Source of the DNA: Planctomycetia bacterium
GTDB taxonomy: Bacteria > Planctomycetota > Brocadiia > Brocadiales > Brocadiaceae
Length of the DNA stretch: 64,000 bases
Direction of reading: 5' to 3'
Assembly (NCBI GenBank): GCA_015075005.1
Contig: JABTVC010000004.1
Coordinates: 1 to 64,000 of the forward strand
Position numbers and translations under genes: made by a program. The notes beneath the pieces were generated by a model. The model was not told where the DNA came from and made no database searches. It worked only from the letters and a program-made list of their open reading frames with translations. This document shows, in pieces, positions 8,793-18,120 of this stretch (positions are counted from its first letter, which is position 1; every line of letters starts with the position of its first letter).

Positions 8793-10019
8793 ATGCAGCT
8801 CGAAAGCGTAGCTAAATTCCGCAACCGTAGGGCACTCCGCTCAGAGAATGGTGTTCCCAATTCTGATTGCCATCGGTTTTTCCCATTTGTTGAACGATAC
8901 GATTCAATCGTTGATTCCGGCCATTTACCCATCGTCAAGGAATCGTTTCGATTTGACTTTCGCGCAAGTCGGATTGATTACACTCACTTTTCAAATGACC
9001 GCTTCGTTGTTACAGCCCGTGGTCGGGTTTTACACAGATCGGAATCCGAAACCCTTCTCACTGGCGATAGGAATGTCATTCACGTTGTTTGGATTGATCT
9101 GCCTTGCGTTCGCCTCTAGTTTTCCACAGTTGCTCTTTTCAGTCGGACTGGTTGGTTTGGGTTCGTCGATCTTCCATCCAGATCTTCGCGCATCGCTTAC
9201 ATGGCATCAGGTGGCCGACACGGATTTGCCCAATCACTTTTTCAAGTCGGAGGAAATGCAAGGAAGTTCGATCGGCCCGTTATGCGCCGCATTGATTGTG
9301 TGCGGGACGGACGGCGTGCAAACATACTTTGGTTTTCACTCGCGGCAATCGTTGGAGTCAGCGGTCCTGTACAAAGTCGGACAATGGTATCAAACTCATC
9401 ATCACAGGATCGTCGGCGCAACAAAGCACTCGCTTCAAAATGCTTCCGTTGAGTTCAACGAAAGTCGTGACGTCTCTGTTTATCTTAATCGCTCTGATTT
9501 TTCAAAATATTTTATTTGACCAGCCTCACGAGGAGCTATTACACGTTTTATCTGATCCACATTTCATGTCTCAGTGGCCAGCGCGCAGGTTCATCTGTTC
9601 TTGTTTCTGTTTGCAGTCGCGGCGGGGACATTGATCGGCGGGCCCGTTGGGTGATCGGTTCGGGCGCAAATACGTGATCTGGTTTCCATTCTTGGCGTGC
9701 TCCGTTCACGATTGCCCTGCCTTACGCGAATCTGATGTGGACTTCAGTTCTCACCGTGCCAATCAGCGTCATTTTAGCGTCGGCGTTTTCTGCTATCTGG
9801 TTTATGCAATTTGCTGCCGGGAAAGTCGGAATGATTGCGGGACTGTTTTTCGGTCTGGCATTCGGCATGGCGGGCATCGGCTCAGCAGTTTGGGGAGTTG
9901 GCCGATTTAACCAGTATTTCTTACGTCTTTCACGTTTGTTCCTATTTACCGTTGATCGGTCTGTTGACCGGCCTTTGCCTAATATTGAGCTGAACGGTAA
10001 TATTTCACAGGAAGAATAA
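8793..10019 (+). pseudogene. fsr: MFS efflux transporter of the fosmidomycin-resistance type, about ten indels
   Basis: A full-length 12-helix major-facilitator pump (about 400 residues) broken into short pieces. In order: VFPILIAIGFSHLLNDTIQS, LIPAIYPILKESF across a shift, AQVGLITLTFQMTASLLQPV, GFYTDRNPKPFSLAIGMSFT, FSVGLVGLGSSIFHPD, MASGGRHGFAQSLFQVGGN, IGPLCAALIV, VTSLFILIALIFSKYFYLTS, AAGTLIGGPVGDRFGRKYVI, then the last helices near 9850-10010 ending LTGLLPNIE. The HLLNDTIQSLIPAIYP block is characteristic of the Fsr group. Order and spacing are conserved along the whole length; only the frame is lost. Confidence 0.75.
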
Positions 10020-10165
10020 TGATGACTATTTTAGCAAAGATTGATGCACGCAAGGGCGTTTGAGTTGTTGGCGGATCGGAAACACTGCTCGTTTGCGCTT
10101 ACGAAGGTGACGAAGAATTCCGGCAGCCACGGAGAGTGCGATCTCGCTGCACGATTTTGTTTCGA
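10019..10165 (+). pseudogene. Rhodanese-like N-terminal fragment
   Basis: Starts at ATG 10019 with MMTILAKIDARKGV, then across a shift LLVCAYEGDEEFRQ and ISLHDFVSK. This resembles the first half of a rhodanese-like domain (substrate-entry strand plus the HLEGAISL-type turn). The catalytic cysteine loop is missing because the sequence changes directly into an N-acetyltransferase-like piece at about 10165. Assigned with modest confidence from the short match. Confidence 0.4.
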
Positions 10166-10612
10166 AAAGGAGGCGGGCTGTACGGTTGCGATGTCTATGC
10201 CCCAACCGAAATCGATCTCGACGCTTATTTCGCCCGCATCCGTTACGCCGGACCGCGAAAGCCGACGCTCGCCTTGCGCTTCACGCCATCGTTGCCCATC
10301 ACGTCACCCGCGATCCGTTCGAGAACCTCGACGTGCTGCTGAGCCGGCCCATCCTGCTGGAACCTGCCTCGCTCAAAAAATTGATTCGCGACCGCCGCGG
10401 TGGATACTGCTTCGAACAAAACGGGCTTTTTCTGCTGGTGTTGGCGGCACTCGGCTTTCAGGTCCGCCGCTCTCCGCCCGCGCGCGCGGATACAGTGGCC
10501 TCGCGGTTTTACGCCTCCGCGCACGCACTTGTTCGCCCGCGTCAGGGATCGCCGGTGAGACGTGGCTTCGCGGACGACTGGGCGGACTGGGCGGACTGTC
10601 GCCGACCGCGGC
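10165..10612 (+). pseudogene. Arylamine N-acetyltransferase fragment, GC-rich
   Basis: N-terminal half of an arylamine N-acetyltransferase (acetyl-CoA dependent). Pieces: EIDLDAYFARIRYAGPRKPT, AHHVTRDPFENLDVLL, the catalytic-cysteine block IRDRRGGYCFEQNGLFLLVL (Cys is the nucleophile), and after shifts FARVR-like and WLADVGFGG-like remains around 10560. The His-Asp part of the triad is not recognisable. GC content here is visibly much higher than in flanking DNA, a sign of foreign origin. The fragment is joined to rhodanese sequence on the left and AhpD-like sequence on the right. Confidence 0.7.
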
Positions 10613-10835
10613 ACTCCGATTTCAGCGAACGCGAACGTGCCACATTGGCATGGACGGAAGCGGTCACGCGCATCGCCGACACTCACGTTCCCGATGACGT
10701 GTACAAGGTGCTCAACTGAAACAGTTCACCGAAAGGAACGGGTTAATACTCTCTCACCTTTGCCGTTTGTGGCGATCAACGGTTGGAATCGGTTGAACAT
10801 CGGCTTTCAAACGGGTTCCCGGTTCTTGACACCCC
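10612..10835 (+). pseudogene. Carboxymuconolactone decarboxylase (AhpD-like) fragment
   Basis: C-terminal half of an AhpD-like alkylhydroperoxidase-fold protein. Seen: DFSERERATLAWTEAVTRIA and DTHVPDDVYKVL, then after an indel FTERELVNL-like and VAINGWNRLNIGFQT. The latter is the usual ending of the family. The region holding the redox CxxC would lie upstream and is gone. It follows directly on the acetyltransferase fragment, so the two were joined by a rearrangement. Confidence 0.6.
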
Positions 10836-10873
10836 AAGACAGAAGAAGGCAGTACGATGTTCAGAGAAAGGAT

Positions 10874-10975
10874 GGCTATAGCCCAGGCGCCAACAGACAC
10901 GGGCAATTCGTTCCATGGAGAGACAAGAGACCCGGATGGGCTTATTATTAGAATTCCGGCAGTGGAAATAGCAGA
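10874..10975 (+). repeat. Second, diverged copy of the VOC gene 3' end
   Basis: About 100 bp closely matching 8181-8279, starting at the GCTATRGCCCAGG core and covering the stretches GACACGGGCAATTCGTTCC, GGATGGGCTTATTAT and CCGGCAGTGGAA. It encodes the same TGNSF-GE-RDPDGLII end of a VOC protein, with different indels from the first copy. The VOC 5' two thirds are absent here. A PPOX 3' fragment follows, as in the first copy, so the pair was duplicated as a block and then trimmed. Confidence 0.75.
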
Positions 10976-11034
10976 GATGGTGCTAACATGGGCGAACGAC
11001 CAATCAAAGCGGGCAGAATACCGTCCTTGAGCCG

Positions 11035-11150
11035 GAGCGTTAAACACAAGGAAACCGGTGAGCGATTTGACATCGTAAAGAAACGGTTTTCTTTGGACAA
11101 GGGCGACTATGGAGATAACAATCCTCTCTGTCATTATCAGCCATTGTAAT
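11035..11150 (+). repeat. Second, diverged copy of the PPOX gene 3' end
   Basis: Matches 8665-8772: the segments AAACCGGTGAGCGRTTTGAC and ATGGAGATAAC.ATCCTCTC are shared. It encodes TGERFDIVKK and ATMEITILSV. The upstream part of the PPOX gene is absent. It lies 60 bp after the VOC 3' copy, whereas about 380 bp separate the equivalents in the first copy. Confidence 0.7.
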
Positions 11151-11327
11151 GATAAACAGAGGTTTGACGTGGAGATAAAAAGGCACTATCTTTATTACTG
11201 AAATGATGCAAAATTCTCTTGAAGGCCTACCGATAAATTATGTCCCAATGAGTTGCGGGCTTTAAAGCAATACCCGTTAAGCCGTTAGCAAGACCTCACC
11301 TTTGTCAGGCCCTCGCGAGGAAAATTG
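11151..11327. other. Intergenic sequence between decayed genes
   Basis: No coding signal recognised. It contains a GATGCAAAATTCTCTTG element at 11205-11221 related to elements at 7777-7803 and 16617-16643. Confidence 0.4.
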
Positions 11328-14300
11328 TCAGTACACATGCCGACATAAGATCTTATTCCACTTTTGCCCGGTTTTCTGGATTCCGGATCTTCTGATCACG
11401 ATGTCAAATTACAGGGGTTAAAACGAGGCCGAAGAACGTGACCCCGAACATGCCGCTGGAATACGGGGGTTACCCAGCGCCTGACGCATCTCGGCGCCGC
11501 GCTTTTGGTGGCCAATCAAGAGGGGGATACGCCCAGTATGAAAGCGACGAGGTCATCAATATCGGCGGGCGGGCTGACGCGCGAGGCCCAGATCACGGCC
11601 TCACTCGCATCCCTTACCCGTATCCTGATAGTCCTTGGCGAATTCCACTATTAAATCGCATTCTTACGCAGGTCCCACAGGCACGACGGAACCCTATCTG
11701 CGTGGGGATGTTTGTTGTCCATGTCCCACAGCCCTATATGCCCAATATCGCCGAAAGGAGGCACATGGGCACGATCAGTATGATCGTCAGAGGGGAATGA
11801 CCAGCTCTCATGGCGGGCGAGACAATACGAGAATACTAACAACACACATACCGGAAATATATACAGCGACGTGTTTCCTTGGTGACCTCTTGATATGCAA
11901 GCTCCGTCCATTCGTAGCTCACGCCGCAGGGAGTATCCGGTCTGCTAACCTCTCCATCGCTTCAATCGCTCGGCCCGAGCTGAATCCGGCAGCGTTGCAC
12001 CACTCACCTCGATCGCGGGGAAGAGGTTGCCAGCGCACGACACGGTCAGGTCCCGTTTCGTTCATTATATCGACAAACGAACCAGGGGATGGAATCTCCG
12101 TTTTAGGCTCCGTGTCCTCAGCTTCGCGATGCCTTCGGCCTGCTGACGGAAGCCTCCTTCTGCCTGCGCCGTGACTCTGTAAACCCGCCCAAAGGGTTAA
12201 TGTCGTTCGTACATCGAGACCCAGATAAACCTGAAGTGTGTCGAAGATATTCGTCAGCGGACGTCTAACTTCTTTGCCTTTGTCCTGTCGACCTCGACGT
12301 ATATCTGCGAAGGGTCTTCGTGCTAAACGTGGTGTACACCCCAGTCAGGCCTGCCTCCTGATTCGCTGCCTCGATCAAGGCGTAGGCCGCCTTCGAGCTC
12401 CTTTATGCCCACCGGCGCGGTCTTCGACCATCATCTTGAGACCCGCCTGACGCCCAATCCTCTGACCGGCGGGGAGAAATAACCAGGGCCTGGCTTCCTG
12501 TATAACGGAGCCTCTTGCTCAGGTCGGCTATTATCTGATCAGGCGCAGGGTATTTCTGGCCCGTTCGTCGAATGGTGTGAGCAGGGGTGAATATGACGCC
12601 CGCGTCCGGGCTATTCGAATGTCGCCCCGAGAACCCGCAAGCCCAACAGCATAGACAATGCCCGGCGTACCAAGGATGATATTCGTCGCGCGGGCGATGA
12701 CTGCGTCAGTCCTCTCTCAGGCGCCGTCCGGAAGCGCAACGTCCACGATGAGATACCCCTCGGTCTTGAGCGGGTATGAACCCGTGGATGCACCTGGAGT
12801 GAATCCGATATACGTCAGTCCGATGAGTCCGCAATGAACGAATTACGGCAATGGTGCTGAAGCGTAAAATCCTGCTGATAGTGCCCTCGTAAGGGTTTGT
12901 CGCGCGGTTGAAGGAGGAACGGTTGAAAGCACCGAACACCTTCCTGAGAGCCAGATTGAGGTAAGGCCCGCGAACCATCCGGCGCTGCATCCTGCGGCGA
13001 GAAGCCCTGCGGATTGCCCAAAGGGCAACCAGTGCTATAAAGGTGATCGTGAACGTCCCGGCAATATTAACGCCTGGGATAGATGCGAGTGCCCGTCAGT
13101 AACGGGTAGGCGGTAAAACCGACAATTACGGCTATGCCCACACGTGGCAGCTCACGCCTTTCGGCCTCGCTATAGCGAGCGATTAGCTGTGCCCGCCCTC
13201 GCGGGTGCGAGTAAGCGCGTTTATGGCAGACGGGATAGTAGATACCGCGATAGTAAGCGCGAACTGCTTATAGAACTGGCCGCTTATCCCACGGGAGAAA
13301 CGCGTGGGTATAAACACCGAACTGAAGTACGAGGGGATCCTTTCACACGGGCAGTAATTTCTGCCATTGCTTTTAAAATGGCCTCCGGGAATCGAGTCCC
13401 TTCGACATCCACCGGGCTTTATGTTCTCAACAACGACGATAGGTCGTCCACCGATGCTATCGCGAGCACGAGGCCGAACAGCGTATAGGGTTGTTGAGCG
13501 AAAATCCGAAAGCTGACATGACGGCGAACGTGCCGATCGAGCGACACTACTGCATCTATCATGGGCAGCAGCGCAGACTTCCAGTCCTGAAGGAATATTA
13601 CGACGACTATAAAAACGAGAATAAATGCAACGAAGAGAGTGTGGTACACCTCGTTTATAGATTGCTGCACGAATTTCGTCGGGTTGTAGACAATCTGTGA
13701 TTCGGACCCTTGGGAAGTCCTTGCTGATCCGGGCCATGGTTTTCTCTACGGCCTCTGCCGTGGCCAGCGCGTTAGACAGGGAACTGGAATATGCCGATCC
13801 CCTGCGCAGACTTACCGTCGACGTAACTGTTGACGCCGTAATCCCTCGCTCTCGAGCTCTATTGCGCCGTCGATCCTTTAACCGCGTGGATACGCCCGTC
13901 TTCACCAGTCCTGATGATTACGTCACCGAACTGCTTTTCCTCGACCAGCCTTCCGGGTATGTTAACGGGAGCTGAAAGGCGTTACATCGGGCATGGGAGG
14001 CTGCCCAATGACGCCGACCGCGACCTCGACGTTCTGCTCGCGGACTGACTGCACTGCGTCACTTGCGGTCATGCCCATCGATAAGAGCTTTTCGGGATTG
14101 GTACATACCCTCGTGCCATGTTCCGCGCCCCGAACAAGGTCCACGTTGCCGGACACCCTCTATGCGGTGGGGACGTCGTAAACCCTGATCGACGCGTGGT
14201 TGCTTATGTAGAGCTGATCGTAGGTATTATCGGGCGAGAGGAGGTGAAATACCAACAGCAACATGTCTGAGAGCTTTTTCTCACCGTGATGCTATCCGCC

Positions 14301-14689
14301 TAACCTCCTCAGAGCGGCACGGCTCACGCCACGGCGATCCTGTTCTCAACCAGCTTTTGAGGCCTTACTTATCTATATCGGTGCGATCGCGAACGTTATC
14401 GTGAGCTGCATCATCGCCGTCCGCTCGTCGACTGTGAGGACACATAGGAAGCATGTCCTCGACACCGTTTATTTCCTGCTCGAGCGGCGTTGCGGACGGT
14501 GTCCAGCTATAACCTCAGTGTTTGCGCAAGGGAAGCTCGTGCGAACGACATGGTCGGCAGGATTGACAGCCAGGGGTACTGGCTTACGGGCAGCGTAAAA
14601 TACGCTATCAAACCTGCGATTACTATCAGGATCGAATCACTGTGGCGAATATCGGCCTGTCTACGAAAAACCTGGACACTATCTATCAC
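11328..14689 (-). pseudogene. RND multidrug efflux permease (AcrB/MexB type), many frameshifts
   Basis: A whole inner-membrane RND permease (about 1050 codons) on the minus strand, broken by a dozen or more indels. In order from 14689: SILIVIAGLIAYFTLPVSQY (first helix), VGNVDLVRGAEHG, SLGMTASD-like, VGVIGQPPMPDVTPF, GIFQFPGSNALAT-like, VQQSINEVYHTLFVAFILVF, IFLQDWKSALLPMIDAVVSL, LFGLVLAIA (helix 4 region with the proton-relay Asp-Asp lost to an indel), IVVVENI, GQFYKQFALTIAVST, PYLNLALRKVFGAFNRSS, TGFIPAQDRGY, then YESWSLP and the last helices near 11420-11700. GC content is higher than in adjoining genes. It follows its adaptor gene. Confidence 0.85.
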
Positions 14690-14737
14690 TCCTCAATTGC
14701 TATCGGCTCTCTTGTAAATCGCCCCTTTCCACCAGAG

Positions 14738-15950
14738 TCATTGCGTACCCGCATGAGGAAATTCTTTTCCCTGACGACTGGCCTTCACGTTCTTCGACAG
14801 GATCGACTTTGATCCCCGGGCTGGACTTCCTCTGCAGGCTCCTTTGACTATTACCCGGTCTTCAGCCACCGCTTCTCTTACGATCCTGGCCCCATTCATC
14901 CCAAGCCGAGCGGTGACCTGACGGTACTCAACTGTATTTGACAAATTGACTAATAAACACGAACTTCAGCGACTGGTCGCTTCCGACAGCTTCGTCGGGT
15001 ACGAGCATGGCCTTATACTGCCCGCTGCCCGCGATCTTCATCCGGGCGAATAGTCCCGGTGTGAGGGTGTTGTCCGGGTTGGGGAATACGCCCCTTCCTC
15101 TGATAGTCCCAGTATTCGGGTCCATCCTGTTATCGACGAAGTCGATGTAGCCCTTGTGCGGATAACCCGTTTCGTTCGAGAGTTCCATAAAAGCCGGGTT
15201 TTCTCCTTTCCCGGATCCAGGCATAATCCCCTCCCGCTCCAGACGGCTGTATCTGAGATAGGACTGCTCGTCTTCCTCTAAGTAGCAATAAATCGGGTCC
15301 GTTGAAACTATGGTAGTGAGGAGTGTACCACCGGTACCACCGTTAATGAGGTTCCCTTCGGTGACGTATTTTCTGCTGATCAAACCGTAGATGGGCGCCC
15401 TCACCTGCGTGAATTCTACGTTTAGTCTGGCGGCGTCAACGTCAGCCTGCGCCATCTCGACTGATGCACGAGCTACCTGCTCGTCGGAAACCCTGGTGTC
15501 GGCCTCTTCTTCCGAAATTACCAGCTCGCTCAGGAGGTGCTTCGCGCGACGGAGGTCTTTCTCCGCAAGAGAAAGGCGGGCTTTTGAGATTTTTAACTGG
15601 GCCAAAGCCCGGTCCAGCTCTGCCCGATAGGGTCTCGGGTCTATTACGAAGAGCAGGTCACCATTTTTCACCATCTGGCCGTCCTTAAAATGTATGGATT
15701 CCAGATAACCGCTTACGCGCGCCCTCACGTCTACCGTATCCACGGCTTCGAGCCGTCCCGTATACTCGTCCCACTCCACGACCTCCTCGACCACGGGCTT
15801 ACTCACTGTAACCTCAGGCGGCGGGGGTGCCTGGGTCTGCTGCCCTTCGCATCCGATTAGCAGAAATGCATGGGCTGCGAGAATGAGCAGGAGTAAAACA
15901 GTGGGTTCAATAGTGAATGGACGGAAGAGGGGAAATTGCTTTTTAGACAT
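14738..15950 (-). pseudogene. RND periplasmic adaptor (membrane fusion protein), C-terminal frameshifts
   Basis: AcrA-type adaptor linking the RND permease to an outer-membrane channel. The first 330 residues are intact. A lipoprotein signal (LILAAHAFLLIGC) has its lipidated Cys at about residue 34; then come EVTVSKPVVEEVVEWDEY, the lipoyl half GYLESIHFKDGQMVKNGD, a coiled coil at about 115-180, the second lipoyl half VRAPIYGLISRKYVTEGN and the beta-barrel. At 14940 the frame shifts. NTVEYRQVTARLG, AEDRVIVKGACR and RQGKEFPHAGTQ follow in another frame with further indels, and the stop is at 14738. The order adaptor then permease is that of an efflux operon, now non-functional unless the indels are errors. 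Confidence 0.85.
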
Positions 15951-15985
15951 TCAGTAAGGTTAGCAAAATTATTAACCAGATTCAA

Positions 15986-16275
15986 TTGAATTTTCATGAG
16001 GTAGAAATTACCATCATTGAGTCTGGTGACCGCATAGTGCCGAAAATGGAGGCATCCTTTGCGACACATATTCATAAAATACTCATTGAAAAAGGTGTAA
16101 TAATCATAACGAAAACAAAAATCATTAGCCGGACATCAGACACTGCAACCCCTTCATCGGGTGAAGTGGTGAAAACGAAAACGGTGATTTGGATGGGATG
16201 GCACTCGTATTCATGAACTCGTGGGAGAAACCTGAAGAAAATTACCTTTGTTGGTTTTTTGGGAAGTCTTCTTAA
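15986..16275 (+). pseudogene. NDH-2 middle and C-terminal fragment
   Basis: Reads HEVEITIIESGDRIVPKMEA, IHKILIEKGVIIITKTKI, SSGEVVKTKTVIW and, after a shift, IRIHELVGET: the central NADH-binding region of a type II NADH dehydrogenase. It then jumps to KKITFVGFLGSLLK, shared almost base for base with 7657-7703. The part between, present in the copy at 7024-7765, is missing here. The fragment is thus the complement of the other copy. Confidence 0.65.
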
Positions 16276-16560
16276 AACACGTGATGGAGAAGGGTGCCGA
16301 GGTCATCACCTCGGATGATGGAAAATCCTTTGAGGGAAATGGCGGCGGTGCCGTGACAAAAGTTATCATGGGCAAACGACAGCTACCGGCAGATATGGTT
16401 GTTCTTCCCCTTGTGAATTGCCTTAGGCTCTATGGCAGTCAACATGGGTCGTGTTGCTGCAATTTAATGCTACGGGTGGTGTAGATGCCTTTAAGGGTGC
16501 TTTAGGTACGCTGATCGTGAAGGCTTTTGATATGAACATCGGAAAGGTAGGTCGATGATA
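16275..16560 (+). pseudogene. CoA-disulfide/pyridine-nucleotide reductase-like fragment
   Basis: Directly after the NDH-2 tail: HVMEKGAEVITSDDGKSFEG, VTKVIMGKRQLPADMVVL, then short out-of-frame pieces resembling MGRVAAINATGG and GALGTLIVKAFDM. This is the substrate-side middle of a pyridine nucleotide-disulfide oxidoreductase, a different protein from NDH-2. The active-site Cys region and both FAD motifs are absent. At 16617-16643 lies the GATGCARAATTA element also found after the other NDH-2 remnant. Confidence 0.5.
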
Positions 16561-16831
16561 GGAAAACAAGTTGACATACCGGAGAATGGAAATAATATGT
16601 AAATTAATGTTGCGTTGATGCAGAATTAAGTGAAAGGCCATCGCAGGTTTACAGGTTGCATTTCTCTGTATCCGCTCATGCAATATCCACACCATTAGGA
16701 GACAGGATAAAGTCTTCATGAATGGACAATACATTGATTCCCATTATAAATCACGGTGCAAGGATGCATTTATCCTGGCTGTCAGCAATGGGAAAGGGAG
16801 TAATGCAAACAAATAAACATGAGTGCCTAAC

Positions 16832-17371
16832 TCATTCCTTTGTTTCTTCTGCTTTCTTTTTTTTCGATTCACCGCCTACCACAAATTTTGAAAATAATGT
16901 AATTGCCATAATAACGATAGCTATCGAACCACCAAAATAAAGGGTTTCTAAAGGTTTTTCCCACATTACAATGTGCTTTAAAAAAGTGATAACAATAACC
17001 ACAACAACTGCTGCAATCAATTTTTCTTTTAAATCAGTGAGATCATGTATTTTCAACCAGTACGGATAGGCAACAGTCTGATCTTTATCAACAAACAACT
17101 CAAAGAGTCCGATCCCCATTACAAACATTACTACAGAAACCATAAATAAATCTATGGCAGAAATAAAATGTACGGAGAGTTCTACACGATGTCCCTCATG
17201 GTTAAACAAAAAATCCAATATATTTGGAATGCCGTTAATAAACTCCCACACCCCTGCAAAGATTAATAAACCTGAAGCAAAAATGGTAATCATGGAGGCC
17301 AGTGCCACAAAATATCGACCTACATTGACAAAAGCTTTATTGATACGTGTTAAAAAATCCTGATTTTTCAT
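16832..17371 (-). CDS. UPF0114 (YqhA-like) membrane protein
   Basis: 179-residue integral membrane protein with four predicted helices (about residues 15-40, 65-90, 113-132, 145-165). The conserved core HFISAIDLFMVSVVMFVMGI and YPYWLKIHDLTDLKEKL identify the UPF0114/YqhA family, whose function is unknown. The C-terminus is lysine-rich and probably cytoplasmic. It lies 18 bp downstream of the dnaJ-like gene on the same strand and is likely cotranscribed with it. Confidence 0.85.
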   Translation of the reverse strand: MKNQDFLTRINKAFVNVGRYFVALASMITIFASGLLIFAGVWEFINGIPNILDFLFNHEGHRVELSVHFISAIDLFMVSVVMFVMGIGLFELFVDKDQTVAYPYWLKIHDLTDLKEKLIAAVVVVIVITFLKHIVMWEKPLETLYFGGSIAIVIMAITLFSKFVVGGESKKKKAEETKE

Positions 17372-17389
17372 ATATTTCCTTTTATATCC

Positions 17390-17986
17390 CTAACCTTTTT
17401 CCCTTTCAATCGTTTGAAATTCTTCCAGTAATTCCTTCTGCCTTTTTGTTAAGTTTTTGGGAATGCTGACAATTACCCGCACATATTGATCGCCGAAACC
17501 ATGTCCTTTTAGATGTGGCATACCGCTACCCCTCAGTCTGATCCCTCGATATGCTTGTTCTAGCGTAATTTCAACCTGCACACGCTTAACATATTCTTTG
17601 GGTTGAGCGAAACCCCGCCTGCGCGTGCCAAAAAAATCGCTAAAGATACTACCACGGCCAAAGAAATCTGAAAAAATATCATGCCCAAAAATATCTTCCA
17701 GATCACTAACGTGACTAAAATCACGCCAGGTAAATCCTTCTTTACTAAAGTCTGACGCAACCCCTGCATGCCCGTATTGATCATATCTGGTTTTTTTATC
17801 TTCATCAATGAGTACCTCATACGCCTCAGATATCTCCTTAAATTTTTCTTCAGCGAGTTTTGGATTATCCTTATTAAGGTCGGGATGGAATTTCTTTGCC
17901 AGGGCTCGATAGGCAGATTTGATCTCTTCTTTCGATGCAGTTCTGCTTACCCCCGATATCTCGTAATAGTCCCTTTTGTCAGACAT
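17390..17986 (-). CDS. J-domain protein, shortened (CbpA/DnaJ-like)
   Basis: 198-residue co-chaperone of DnaK. Residues 5-72 form a J domain with the HPD tripeptide ([11 protein letters not shown]) and YDQYGHAG; a Gly/Phe-rich linker with two FSDFFGRG/T repeats follows at about 95-125. The C-terminal substrate-binding part begins ([13 protein letters not shown]) but skips immediately to the second C-terminal subdomain ([37 protein letters not shown]). Roughly 80-100 residues of the first subdomain are missing and there is no zinc finger. J-domain function should be kept; client binding is doubtful. Confidence 0.85.
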   Translation of the reverse strand: MSDKRDYYEISGVSRTASKEEIKSAYRALAKKFHPDLNKDNPKLAEEKFKEISEAYEVLIDEDKKTRYDQYGHAGVASDFSKEGFTWRDFSHVSDLEDIFGHDIFSDFFGRGSIFSDFFGTRRRGFAQPKEYVKRVQVEITLEQAYRGIRLRGSGMPHLKGHGFGDQYVRVIVSIPKNLTKRQKELLEEFQTIEREKG

Positions 17987-18120
17987 AAAGATATCTTACG
18001 TTCATTTATGGCTTTATTCAATAAAAAATGATATCTGCTGTTAAGGGCTTTCTGGTTATTCCAAATCCTTTTCTGTATGGTTCTTTGGTTGCAAAGATGT
18101 CGGGATTGAGAATTGGCTGG

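Noticed and set aside
10041-10697. 218-codon open frame on the plus strand
   Set aside because: Arg/Pro/Ser-rich shadow over the GC-rich acetyltransferase fragment; the family signature lies in the other frames.
13183-13905. 240-codon open frame on the minus strand
   Set aside because: It strings together short in-frame pieces of the RND permease separated by nonsense caused by indels; not a gene of its own.
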